A stretch of DNA of 64,000 nt from Helicobacter himalayensis. GTDB lineage: Bacteria; Campylobacterota; Campylobacteria; Campylobacterales; Helicobacteraceae. Both the position numbers and the translations under genes were made by a program. The stretch covers positions 682,001 through 746,000 of the forward strand of contig NZ_CP014991.1 in the NCBI RefSeq assembly GCF_001602095.1, given 5' to 3'. Of this stretch, positions 8,494 through 16,157 are shown one piece after another. Numbering within the stretch: position 1 is the first letter of the stretch; each line of letters begins with the position of its first letter. The notes under the pieces were generated by a model that was not told where the DNA came from, ran no database searches, and saw only the letters and a program-made list of their open reading frames with translations.

Positions 8494-8727
8494 ATGGCGC
8501 TGTTTGATGATGTCAAAGCGGTAATTGTAGAGCAACTTAGCGTAAGTGCTGATGAGGTAAAATTGGAATCTAACTTTATTGATGATTTAAATGCGGATTC
8601 TCTTGATGTAGTTGAGATGATTATGGCGTTAGAAGAAAAGTTTGGTATTGAAATACCAGACCAAGATGCGGAAGGCATTAAAACCGTTAAAGATGTTGTT
8701 GATTACATCGAAAAACACAAAAAATAA
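8494..8727 (+). CDS. acpP: Acyl carrier protein
   Basis: 77-residue acidic helical protein that carries growing acyl chains on a 4'-phosphopantetheine arm. The attachment serine is Ser36 in the canonical [10 protein letters not shown] motif. A very strong ribosome binding site (AAAGGAGAG) and its own TATAAT promoter fit high expression. fabF follows after 54 bases. Confidence 0.98.
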   Translation: MALFDDVKAVIVEQLSVSADEVKLESNFIDDLNADSLDVVEMIMALEEKFGIEIPDQDAEGIKTVKDVVDYIEKHKK

Positions 8728-8781
8728 CCTCACAGATTCCCAATTTTGGGGATCTTTATAAAAATCTTTCAAGGAGAATAT

Positions 8782-10020
8782 GTGCGTCGAGTAGTAGTAA
8801 CAGGATTAGGAATGATTAATTCGTTGGGACTTAATAGAGGCGATTCTTTTAAAGCTATAATTGATGGTAAGTGTGGGATTAAAAGAATCTCTTTATTCGA
8901 TGCGGAGAATTTCCCCGTAAAGATTGCAGGCGAGATTGAAGGATTTAATCCCGAAGAGGTGATGGATCCAAAAGAGGTGAAAAAAGCTGAGCGTTTCATA
9001 CAACTGGGCTTAAAAGCATCTAGGGAAGCGTTGCTTGATTGTGGATTATTGCAAAGTGATGGTAAGGTGAGCGAGGCGCTTGCTGATAATTTTGGCGTGA
9101 GCTGTGGTTCGGGCATTGGCGGACTTGGGAATATTGAGCGCAATTCAATTGCTTGCTTTGAAAAAGGTCCGCGCAGAATAAGCCCATTTTTCATCCCTTC
9201 AGCGCTTGTCAATATGCTAGGAGGCTTTACTTCTATCGAGTTTGGGATTAAGGGAGCAAATCTCGCGAGCGTTACAGCTTGCGCGGCTGGCACACACGCG
9301 ATTATCGAAGCAGCAAAAAGCATTATGGTAAATGAAGTAGACAAAATGCTTGTGGTTGCCTCAGAATCTGCTATTTGCCCTGTTGGGATTGGTGGTTTTG
9401 CCGCGATGAAAGCGCTTTGCGATAGAAATGATGAGCCACAAGTCGCGTCACGACCATTTGATAAAGACAGGAGCGGTTTTGTGATGGGCGAAGGCGCAGG
9501 CGCGCTTGTTTTGGAAGAGTATGAGAGTGCAAAAGCGCGTGGTGCGAAAATCTATGCGGAATTGGTCGGCTTTGGTGAAAGTGGCGATGCAAACCACATC
9601 ACCACACCAGCACCCGGTGGGGAGGGTGCGTTACGCGCAATGAAAGCAGCACTCAAAATGGCAAATACAAAAATCGACTATGTCAATGCGCACGGCACGA
9701 GTACAGCGTATAACGATCTTTTTGAAACAATGGCGCTTAAAGCAGTCTTTGGTTCAAAAGATTCTGTTCCGCCGGTAAGCTCTACAAAAGGGCAAATTGG
9801 GCATTGTCTCGGTGCCGCGGGTGGCTTAGAAGCCGTTATTTCTATTATGGCGATACAAGAAGGCGTCTTGCCTCCTACGATTAATTATCAAACACCTGAC
9901 CCTGAATGCGATTTGGATTATATCCCAAATGTCGCTAGAGAGGCTAAAGTAGATGTTGTGATGAGCAACTCTTTTGGCTTTGGCGGGACAAATGGCGTTG
10001 TAATTTTTAAAAGGTTGTAA
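8782..10020 (+). CDS. fabF: Beta-ketoacyl-ACP synthase II
   Basis: Condenses malonyl-ACP with acyl-ACP in fatty-acid elongation. The thiolase-fold Cys-His-His triad is visible: the active-site Cys in TACAAGTHAI, His in NAHGTSTAYND and His in GQIGHCLGAAGG. The start is taken as GTG 8782, because AAGGAG at 8771-8776 lies five bases upstream and the product then begins VRRVVVTGLGM like other FabF proteins (412 residues). An in-frame ATG at 8746 would add twelve residues with no ribosome binding site. accA begins nine bases after its stop, so the two are co-transcribed. Confidence 0.96.
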   Translation: MRRVVVTGLGMINSLGLNRGDSFKAIIDGKCGIKRISLFDAENFPVKIAGEIEGFNPEEVMDPKEVKKAERFIQLGLKASREALLDCGLLQSDGKVSEALADNFGVSCGSGIGGLGNIERNSIACFEKGPRRISPFFIPSALVNMLGGFTSIEFGIKGANLASVTACAAGTHAIIEAAKSIMVNEVDKMLVVASESAICPVGIGGFAAMKALCDRNDEPQVASRPFDKDRSGFVMGEGAGALVLEEYESAKARGAKIYAELVGFGESGDANHITTPAPGGEGALRAMKAALKMANTKIDYVNAHGTSTAYNDLFETMALKAVFGSKDSVPPVSSTKGQIGHCLGAAGGLEAVISIMAIQEGVLPPTINYQTPDPECDLDYIPNVAREAKVDVVMSNSFGFGGTNGVVIFKRL

Positions 10021-10029
10021 GTAAAGACT

Positions 10030-10959
10030 ATGGCAACTTACTTAGATTTCGAGCAAAAACTTAAGGCTATTCAGGATGATATAGAATCTGCCATAATCAG
10101 AGGTGATACTCATGCTCAAGAGATTCTTCAAAAAGCCTTGCAAAAAGAGATTGCTCAAGTTTATAGCGGTATGAGTGATTATCAAAAGCTTCAGCTCGCG
10201 CGTCACCCAGATCGCCCGTATGCGATGGATTATATCGAGCTTATTTTGAAAGATAAATATGAAATTTGTGGCGATAGGCATTTTCACGATGATAAAGCGA
10301 TTGTGTGTTTTATCGGTAAGATTGGCGAGCAGAGCACGGTGGTTATCGGCGAGGAAAAGGGACGCGGGACAAAAAACAAGCTTATGCGAAATTTTGGTAT
10401 GCCTCACCCTGAAGGCTACAGAAAGGCTTTGCGCGTTGCGAAGTTGGCTGAGAAATTTAAACTTCCATTACTTATGCTTGTGGATACTTCTGGTGCATAT
10501 CCGGGTATTGGCGCGGAAGAGCGTGGGCAGAGTGAGGCGATTGCCAAGAATCTGCAAGAGTTTGCCGCGCTTAAAACACCCACGATATCTATCGTCATTG
10601 GCGAAGGTGGGAGCGGAGGTGCGCTGGCTATAGGTGTGGCTGATAGATTAGCGATGATGCAGTATTCTATTTTTAGCGTTATCTCGCCGGAGGGCTGTGC
10701 AGCGATTTTGTGGAATGACCCAAGCAAGCTAGAAACTGCGACAAAGGCGCTCAAAATCACACCCGATGAGCTAAAAAAGCTCAATCTCATAGATTCTGTT
10801 GTCCAAGAACCGAGTATTGGCGCACACCGCGATAAACACAATGCCGCAAAGGCGATTGAAGAATATTTCCTTAATGAACTTGAAGAAATAAAGCAAGATG
10901 AATCCTATCTTGACAAACGTTACGAGAAGCTTATGCGCTATGGCGTCTTTGGCGGATAG
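10030..10959 (+). CDS. accA: Acetyl-CoA carboxylase carboxyltransferase, alpha subunit
   Basis: 309 residues. With AccD it moves the carboxyl group from carboxybiotin to acetyl-CoA, making the malonyl-CoA used by FabF. The N-terminal helical part ([19 protein letters not shown]) is followed by the crotonase-like domain with [15 protein letters not shown] and the [10 protein letters not shown] stretch, all typical of AccA. It closes the fatty-acid module, nine bases behind fabF. The following glycosyltransferase starts 21 bases later and belongs to a different, variable group. Confidence 0.96.
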   Translation: MATYLDFEQKLKAIQDDIESAIIRGDTHAQEILQKALQKEIAQVYSGMSDYQKLQLARHPDRPYAMDYIELILKDKYEICGDRHFHDDKAIVCFIGKIGEQSTVVIGEEKGRGTKNKLMRNFGMPHPEGYRKALRVAKLAEKFKLPLLMLVDTSGAYPGIGAEERGQSEAIAKNLQEFAALKTPTISIVIGEGGSGGALAIGVADRLAMMQYSIFSVISPEGCAAILWNDPSKLETATKALKITPDELKKLNLIDSVVQEPSIGAHRDKHNAAKAIEEYFLNELEEIKQDESYLDKRYEKLMRYGVFGG

Positions 10960-10980
10960 GACTTAGAATTAAGGCTTTTG

Positions 10981-11406
10981 ATGAATCAAGAATCTCAAAA
11001 TTCCCCCCAACCCAATCAAAAGCAAGAAAAGAAAGTAGGCGTAGTTATCCCAATCTACAATGTGGAGCAATATTTAAGAGAATGCTTAGATTCTGTAATC
11101 AATCAAACCTATAAGAATCTACATATAGTTTTAGTCAATGATGGAAGCACAAAAGCACAGAATCTAGAAATAGCAAAAGAATATGTTTTAAGAGATTCTC
11201 GCTTTGTCCTCCTTGATAAAGAAAATGGAGGACTAAGCAGTGCTAGAAATGTAGGGATTGAATATTTCAGTGGGAATATAACACTGCAAAAAAGCAATAT
11301 TGAGGAATACAAAAGCCAAGACAAACAAAACATAAGCAAAAAAGAAACAGGATTTGCTAAGAGAATCCTAAATGAGCAAATAGGGGGGGGGATAATACTA
11401 GTTTAA
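10981..11406 (+). CDS. Glycosyltransferase family 2, N-terminal part (phase-variable gene, OFF)
   Basis: The 141-residue reading frame holds the start of a GT-A fold glycosyltransferase: VGVVIPIYNVEQYLREC, then DSVINQTYKNLHIVLVNDGS with the nucleotide-sugar-binding Asp, and KENGGLSSARNVG. It stops shortly after a run of nine G at 11383-11391. Past the run, the frame starting at 11391 stays open to 12551 and carries the missing DxD motif. Adding one G (or losing two) would join both parts into one protein of about 523 residues. The ATG at 10981 with AAGG upstream is preferred to the TTG just before it. It probably modifies a surface glycan (LOS or flagellar); the sugar is unknown. Confidence 0.85.
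   Translation: MNQESQNSPQPNQKQEKKVGVVIPIYNVEQYLRECLDSVINQTYKNLHIVLVNDGSTKAQNLEIAKEYVLRDSRFVLLDKENGGLSSARNVGIEYFSGNITLQKSNIEEYKSQDKQNISKKETGFAKRILNEQIGGGIILV
11383..11391 (+). repeat. G9 homopolymer tract, phase-variation switch
   Basis: Nine consecutive G inside the family-2 glycosyltransferase gene. Long G tracts in coding sequence are the standard slipped-strand phase-variation device of Helicobacter and Campylobacter surface genes. With nine G the upstream frame ends 15 bases later at TAA; G10 or G7 would put the two halves in frame. The frame arithmetic was checked base by base. Confidence 0.9.
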
Positions 11407-11420
11407 AAGCTACAAACCCA

Positions 11421-11512
11421 ATCAACCAACAAAATACAAAGTATGAACGCGAAGCGGAGCCAAGCGGGATTCACTCCCGCGCAGGCGATAGCATTGAAGG
11501 AATAAAAGCTCT
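11421..11512 (+). repeat. Dispersed palindromic repeat, copy A (inside glycosyltransferase gene)
   Basis: About 92 bases: ATCAACCAA, then GTATGAACGCGAAG, a perfect hairpin GCGGGA-TTCAC-TCCCGC, then GGCGATAGCATTGAAGGAATA. In the glycosyltransferase frame it reads YEREAEPSGIHSRAGDSIEG and forms most of the linker between the GT N-terminal half and the DSDD motif. Similar sequences occur at 30633, 40027 and 44278, all on this strand. Short direct repeats (AAAAGCTACAAACC and AAAAGCTCTACAAACC) flank it. Confidence 0.65.
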
Positions 11513-11594
11513 ACAAACCTATGAAGTTACAAACCCAAATCCCTATAATATTAAGAAAGTCTTTACACAAGCTAGCAAAGCACAAGAAAATACT

Positions 11595-12551
11595 TTGCAA
11601 AATGACACCAAAAACTCTCTAAACTCTCTAAACTCTTTAGAATCCACACATACCATTCATATTTCTCCACATATTGATTACATTATCTTTTTGGATTCTG
11701 ATGATTATTGGGAAAAGGAATGTGTAGAGGAGTGTGTGAGGGGATTTGCTAGATGCGAGGAGCGGGGCGAAAGTGTGGAGATTGTGTGGTTTGAATTTTC
11801 TTGTTTGCGTAATGGCAGGGTTAGCACTGATAGCGATTGGATGCGGTTATATGGCACAGAGGAAAAAATTTTAATACCACAAGAGTGGATACAAAAAACC
11901 CGTTACTTTTGGCTTTCTTGGAGTGCGCTTATTGACTTTAAATTTCTTAAGTCTATTGGACTTAGGTTTTTAAATGGTGTTTTGCATGAAGATGGAAATT
12001 TTGGAATTATGCTTTTTATGCAGGCACAAAGAATCTTGCGATTCCCAAAAACGCTTTATTATTACAGAATCCGCGAGCAAAGCATTATGAATCCAACACC
12101 AACACAAATACCACCTGCTTACTTACAGGAACTTTATTTTAGCTTTAAAAAGGGTGGTGAGGATTTTAATGCATACAATAGGGCTCGTAGCTTTTTTTAT
12201 TTGACATTACAAATAACAGAATTTTTTGATTCTTTACCTCAAAATGACCTCACAAAAATGGCTAAGCAAAACTTTTTGCCTACTTATATAGAACAATGCT
12301 TTTCTGTTTTTAATTTTTATAATGACCCATTGAATCTGCGAGGAGAGTTCTATAAACTTTTGCCATATATGAAGCGTATAGAGTTCGCTCATATAGAACT
12401 CTCTTTTTTGCAAAAGACTTATGTTCATCCTTTTTTGGGTACGTTTTCAACAAAACTTAGAGTGGCTTATCTTTGGCAAAGGGACTTGGAAAGAAGGTTT
12501 CGGCGATGGCGGAAGGGGAGGAAAAATCTCAAATGCGACAAAGCTCGATAA
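11595..12551 (+). CDS. Glycosyltransferase family 2, C-terminal part (out of frame with 10981)
   Basis: The 318-residue frame contains the continuation of the upstream glycosyltransferase: IDYIIFLDSDDYWEKECVEE holds the metal- and sugar-binding DSDD motif, and later segments (SALIDFKFLKSIGLRFLNGV, LHEDGNFGIMLFM, TLYYYRIREQSIM) match the acceptor half of GT2 proteins such as capsule or LOS transferases. The frame is open upstream to the G9 tract, so the TTG at 11595 is only a nominal start and I doubt it is translated by itself. A three-fold nine-base repeat (AACTCTCTA at 11613-11639) encodes NSLNSLNSL near its beginning. The protein ends in a very basic tail (RRFRRWRKGRK). Confidence 0.75.
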   Translation: MQNDTKNSLNSLNSLESTHTIHISPHIDYIIFLDSDDYWEKECVEECVRGFARCEERGESVEIVWFEFSCLRNGRVSTDSDWMRLYGTEEKILIPQEWIQKTRYFWLSWSALIDFKFLKSIGLRFLNGVLHEDGNFGIMLFMQAQRILRFPKTLYYYRIREQSIMNPTPTQIPPAYLQELYFSFKKGGEDFNAYNRARSFFYLTLQITEFFDSLPQNDLTKMAKQNFLPTYIEQCFSVFNFYNDPLNLRGEFYKLLPYMKRIEFAHIELSFLQKTYVHPFLGTFSTKLRVAYLWQRDLERRFRRWRKGRKNLKCDKAR

Positions 12552-12643
12552 TTTTGACATTGCTTTATTGCTTTATATCTTTGCAAGAATTAATGTGTTT
12601 TTAATGTAGAATTTGCAGGAATATTTTTTTAAAAAACATAACC

Positions 12644-12661
12644 AATGGGAAATTTACCATT
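12644..12661. repeat. Near-perfect 18-base dyad upstream of the methyltransferase
   Basis: AATGGGAAATTTACCATT is symmetric at 16 of 18 positions and lies 65 bases before the methyltransferase ATG in the 174-base gap. It may be an operator, or chance in AT-rich DNA. No T run follows it, so it is not an obvious terminator. Confidence 0.3.
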
Positions 12662-12725
12662 TGAAGGTAAGCTTGGGTTGTTGCTTTTGTTCCAACAAAT
12701 TTTGCTTTTTTTAAGGAGTTTTTTT

Positions 12726-13655
12726 ATGAAGTGTATATTATGTCGAAGCGCACATACACAAGAAATTGAGCATATCTCAAAAGATGTTCTTGCTAATCTT
12801 TATCAAAAAAGCTTTTCTATTGATATAGAAAATATTTTGCAAACAAATTTGATTTATTGGCATTGTGAAAATTGCGATTTAAGGTTTTTTAGCAGAGAGG
12901 AAGGTAGTATTCCAACAGGTGATAATGACTTTTATAATGCGCTTAATCAGCTTGCTTGGTATTATATGTCTGAAAAACATGAGTATCATTATGCTAGAGA
13001 TTTTATTACTTCACATTCTAATGTCCTAGAAGTTGGGTGTGGTAAAGCTGCATTTGCAAGTTTTTTGCCAGAGGGTGCGCGCTATGTAGGATTGGAATTT
13101 AGCACACAAGCTAAGGATATGGCACAAAAAGCAGGTATTGAAATTCAAAATATCTCTATTGAAGAATTTTCCAAAACACATATTGGAGAGTTTGATGTGA
13201 GTTGTAGCTTTCAAGTTCTTGAACATGTGGGTAATCCTTATAAGTTTTTAAACGCACAAATTGCGTGCTTAAGAAATTCTCAGGTAACGGGGGGGGGGCA
13301 TAAGAAGTATTTAATAATTGCCGTTCCAAGCGAAGAATCTTTTCTCACTGATTGTGTGAATGGGATTTTAAATATGCCCCCTCACCATGTTTCGCGCTTT
13401 AGCGATAAAACGCTTCAAACTATCGCTCAAATTTTTTCCTTACGGCTTGTTAATATCTATCACGAACAAGTGCAATCAGAACATAAAATTTTTTACAAAA
13501 ACGTAGTCTGGGCAAAATTTTTTCTCAAACCTACACTTATTGACACAAGTTTAAAGCGTAAAGTTCTCAATCAAATTGGGCGGCTTGGCAAATATTTAAT
13601 CAAAATCCCAAATAATGTATATGGACATACGGCAGTTGCTGTGTATGAGGTTTAA
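12726..13655 (+). CDS. SAM-dependent methyltransferase with zinc-ribbon N-terminus (phase-variable, ON)
   Basis: 309 residues. The N-terminus has two Cys pairs (KCILC at 2-6 and HCENC near residue 43), as in sugar-modifying methyltransferases of the zinc-binding Methyltransf_13 type. The central Rossmann domain shows the SAM motif VLEVGCGKAAF and a motif-II-like FDVSCSFQVLEHVGNPY. The ATG at 12726 follows AAGGAG by seven bases; the longer in-frame start at 12645 has no binding site. A run of ten G at 13289-13298, encoding three glycines near residue 190, keeps the frame open here; any one-base slip would truncate the protein. Next to the phase-variable glycosyltransferase it probably methylates a surface glycan. 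Confidence 0.82.
   Translation: MKCILCRSAHTQEIEHISKDVLANLYQKSFSIDIENILQTNLIYWHCENCDLRFFSREEGSIPTGDNDFYNALNQLAWYYMSEKHEYHYARDFITSHSNVLEVGCGKAAFASFLPEGARYVGLEFSTQAKDMAQKAGIEIQNISIEEFSKTHIGEFDVSCSFQVLEHVGNPYKFLNAQIACLRNSQVTGGGHKKYLIIAVPSEESFLTDCVNGILNMPPHHVSRFSDKTLQTIAQIFSLRLVNIYHEQVQSEHKIFYKNVVWAKFFLKPTLIDTSLKRKVLNQIGRLGKYLIKIPNNVYGHTAVAVYEV
13289..13298 (+). repeat. G10 homopolymer tract, phase-variation switch
   Basis: Ten consecutive G within the methyltransferase gene, read ACG-GGG-GGG-GGG, which leaves the frame open. Slippage to nine or eleven G would end the protein soon after residue 190, losing the C-terminal third. This is a typical contingency-locus tract. Confidence 0.9.
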
Positions 13656-13717
13656 CAACTTTTGCTAAGAATCTCAAAATTTTACTTGGTTGGTATTTGA
13701 ATAGTCTTTGAAAAATC

Positions 13718-16135
13718 CTACCTTCCGCAAAGCATCTTGTAATCGCAATAATTGCACGCTTTGTCTCTTTGGGTAAATTCCCCATATATGGCATTTTGCA
13801 TATTTTGGGAATCTTTGGCGATATTTACACCCTTATTTCCTAGCGTATTTATTTGCTCTAAATTCAAGGTAAAATCCTCGCGGATTTCTTGCAAAATATT
13901 TTTAAGTGTCTGCGTTTTTGAAAGTCCTTTATCTGCCACGCAGTCCCAGCACAACGCACCAGCTTTAATATCATAAAACGCGCAGAGAATCTCCGTATCC
14001 GCCCCGCCATACATTTGCTTGTAAAGCTCAAGGCTAAAATCATCTTTTGTTGCCTCGACTTTATCCTTATATTTATAGTCTAAAATCAGCACTTTGCCAT
14101 TTTGTAGGCGTTGGATTCTATCAGCCTTACCATAAAAATGAAAGCCTTCAATCTCTGCATTTAGCACAATCTCTAAACCTAGAATTTCAAATGCACCATA
14201 TTCTGTAATGAACTGCTCCTCGCGCGCAAAAAATCGTGCCAAGTGGTATTCCATAAGCTCAAACTCCATAATTTGAAAGGAAAGCAATTCCTGCTTTTGT
14301 TTATGCAAAATTGCAAACGCAGAATCTTTAATTGTTTTAAGCGCGTTTGAATCCACAATTTTGCCAACATAGGGCTGATAGCAACACTCCAAAATGCTAT
14401 GTAACATCGTGCCAAGTGCGGCTGCTGACGATACATCTTCTTGTGCGCGGAGATTTTGCAGGTAATAAAAATAAAATTTTTGCTTGCAAAATAAAAATGT
14501 CGTAAAACTTGTGGGGGAAAAGTGTGCAGGTAAAGCGCCAAAATAGCGCTCTGGCTTGTATTCTTGCGCGTTTGTGAGATGATGGGTGAAAATACTGCTT
14601 TCATTTGGGGATATTTCTATTCCTAGCTCATCTACAAAGCCCGCGCGCGCATTATCTTCGTCCTCTACAAACAGCACGAGTGCTTCTTTTGCGCTTTGCA
14701 ATAAATGCTTGTAGTAGCTAATTTGCAAGAGCTTTTTGTCCTTAATCGTTGGGATTCCAAGCTGTTGGCGCAAGGAAGTATTTAAAAATAAATCGCTTTC
14801 TTTAAGGCTTGGGATAAACGCCTCATTACAATCAGGGATAATCACATATTCAAGCTTCAACGCGCGTGATTCCAACACTTCTATCACATTAATGCGTCCC
14901 CCGCTCACATCATCGATATTCCAAGATTGCACTTCTTGCAAGAAATATTTTGCCAGCTCTTCTAAATTTACATCGCCCAAAAACTCCTCCATACACGCAT
15001 ATTCACTGAGGATCTCAAGCATTTTCTGATATAAATTTGCAAGATTTTTTTTAGTAGGCTCAAAGCTTTGGATGACTTTAGCCTTAAGCCATTCTAACTT
15101 TTTACTAAAAGGCTCTTGTGCTAGCTCCTGCGCGCTAGATTCTAAAGTCTCATCTAAAATTTGGACAAGATTTGCGTAAAAATCACTTTGCGTAAAAGGC
15201 TTGCCAAAGGCGTAATTAAAATTATGCTCCAAATCAAGCGTCTGCAAATAGCGCATAAAATTGCTTTTTGGTAGCACTAGCGTGATTTGCTCGGGTGCAA
15301 CTCCATCTTTGAGCCATTGAAAGATTTGAGAATTTATCGCGCCTACTTGCTCAATCCTAGAATTGAGGCTTTTGGCGTGCAAATACGCTTTTTTGGTAAT
15401 AGTATGAGAATCTAGCACCTTTCCACTTGGAAAAAATACCTCATAATGTGTATTTTCTTGCAATGTAGGTTGCGTGTCAAAAATATTCCAAAATTTTTGC
15501 TTTTGCAATTCAAAGCACAAAAGCACCTCACATTTTTCACTCACTGCGCGTAAAATCTCTAACTCAAAAGGATTAAGCACGCCAGAGACAAAAAGCTTAA
15601 TGCGCTTAAATCGCCCTAAAAAGTTCAAAGAAAGGCTAAAATTGCGACTTTTATACACAAAATCATGTGCTTGCAAAATGGCATCATAGCGCACCTTGAT
15701 TGCTTGCAAAATCTTTAGATGGTCCTCATATTCGCCATGAGTATCGTGCAGTGGGATTTTGTCGATTGGAATATTATGCAAAAAAAGCTCATCAAAAAAT
15801 TCCAAAAAAAACTCACTGCTTTGTAAATATGCTAAAAAACTTTTTTCAAAAATAAGCCCTTTTTTGCGCAATTCCTCAAATTCATAGCTACGCAGGACAG
15901 AGCTTAGGATAAATTTACGCGCGATATTTGGCAAGAGAATCCTATTTTCGTAAAAAATTGCTTTGCTAAAAAATTCAGAAATAAGCACGCTTGGCTCGCA
16001 AATGCGCCCATCTTGCAAATGTGTGAGCATCGAGCGTTTGGAGGAATATACATAAAGCGTGCTTGAAGTGAGCGCACGCAGAGAATCTTCGCTAGCAGGT
16101 GTTTGTGCGATATTTTTTATTGTAATATTTTGCAT
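13718..16135 (-). CDS. addB: AddB-like recombination nuclease subunit
   Basis: 805-residue protein of the AddB family, partner of the AddA helicase-nuclease in double-strand-break resection. The N-terminal two thirds are helicase-like but without a Walker A motif, as in Helicobacter AddB. The C-terminal RecB-type nuclease is clear: GTMLHSILECC, GKADRIQRL followed by LILDYKYKD (catalytic Asp and Lys). The Cys residues in FLFCKQKF and CNYCDYKMLC are placed to hold a 4Fe-4S cluster. The ATG at 16135 is chosen because a longer frame would run well into tkt; the binding site is weak. It follows tkt on the minus strand by 22 bases. addA is not in the window. Confidence 0.85.
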   Translation of the reverse strand: MQNITIKNIAQTPASEDSLRALTSSTLYVYSSKRSMLTHLQDGRICEPSVLISEFFSKAIFYENRILLPNIARKFILSSVLRSYEFEELRKKGLIFEKSFLAYLQSSEFFLEFFDELFLHNIPIDKIPLHDTHGEYEDHLKILQAIKVRYDAILQAHDFVYKSRNFSLSLNFLGRFKRIKLFVSGVLNPFELEILRAVSEKCEVLLCFELQKQKFWNIFDTQPTLQENTHYEVFFPSGKVLDSHTITKKAYLHAKSLNSRIEQVGAINSQIFQWLKDGVAPEQITLVLPKSNFMRYLQTLDLEHNFNYAFGKPFTQSDFYANLVQILDETLESSAQELAQEPFSKKLEWLKAKVIQSFEPTKKNLANLYQKMLEILSEYACMEEFLGDVNLEELAKYFLQEVQSWNIDDVSGGRINVIEVLESRALKLEYVIIPDCNEAFIPSLKESDLFLNTSLRQQLGIPTIKDKKLLQISYYKHLLQSAKEALVLFVEDEDNARAGFVDELGIEISPNESSIFTHHLTNAQEYKPERYFGALPAHFSPTSFTTFLFCKQKFYFYYLQNLRAQEDVSSAAALGTMLHSILECCYQPYVGKIVDSNALKTIKDSAFAILHKQKQELLSFQIMEFELMEYHLARFFAREEQFITEYGAFEILGLEIVLNAEIEGFHFYGKADRIQRLQNGKVLILDYKYKDKVEATKDDFSLELYKQMYGGADTEILCAFYDIKAGALCWDCVADKGLSKTQTLKNILQEIREDFTLNLEQINTLGNKGVNIAKDSQNMQNAIYGEFTQRDKACNYCDYKMLCGR

Positions 16136-16157
16136 AATACTTTTTTGTAACTTAGGT

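Noticed and set aside
8769-9344. 191-residue open frame on the minus strand
   Set aside because: Antisense to fabF, whose frame is certain.
12645-12725. N-terminal extension of the methyltransferase (start at 12645)
   Set aside because: No ribosome binding site, crosses a dyad and an AAGGAG site that correctly serves the ATG at 12726.
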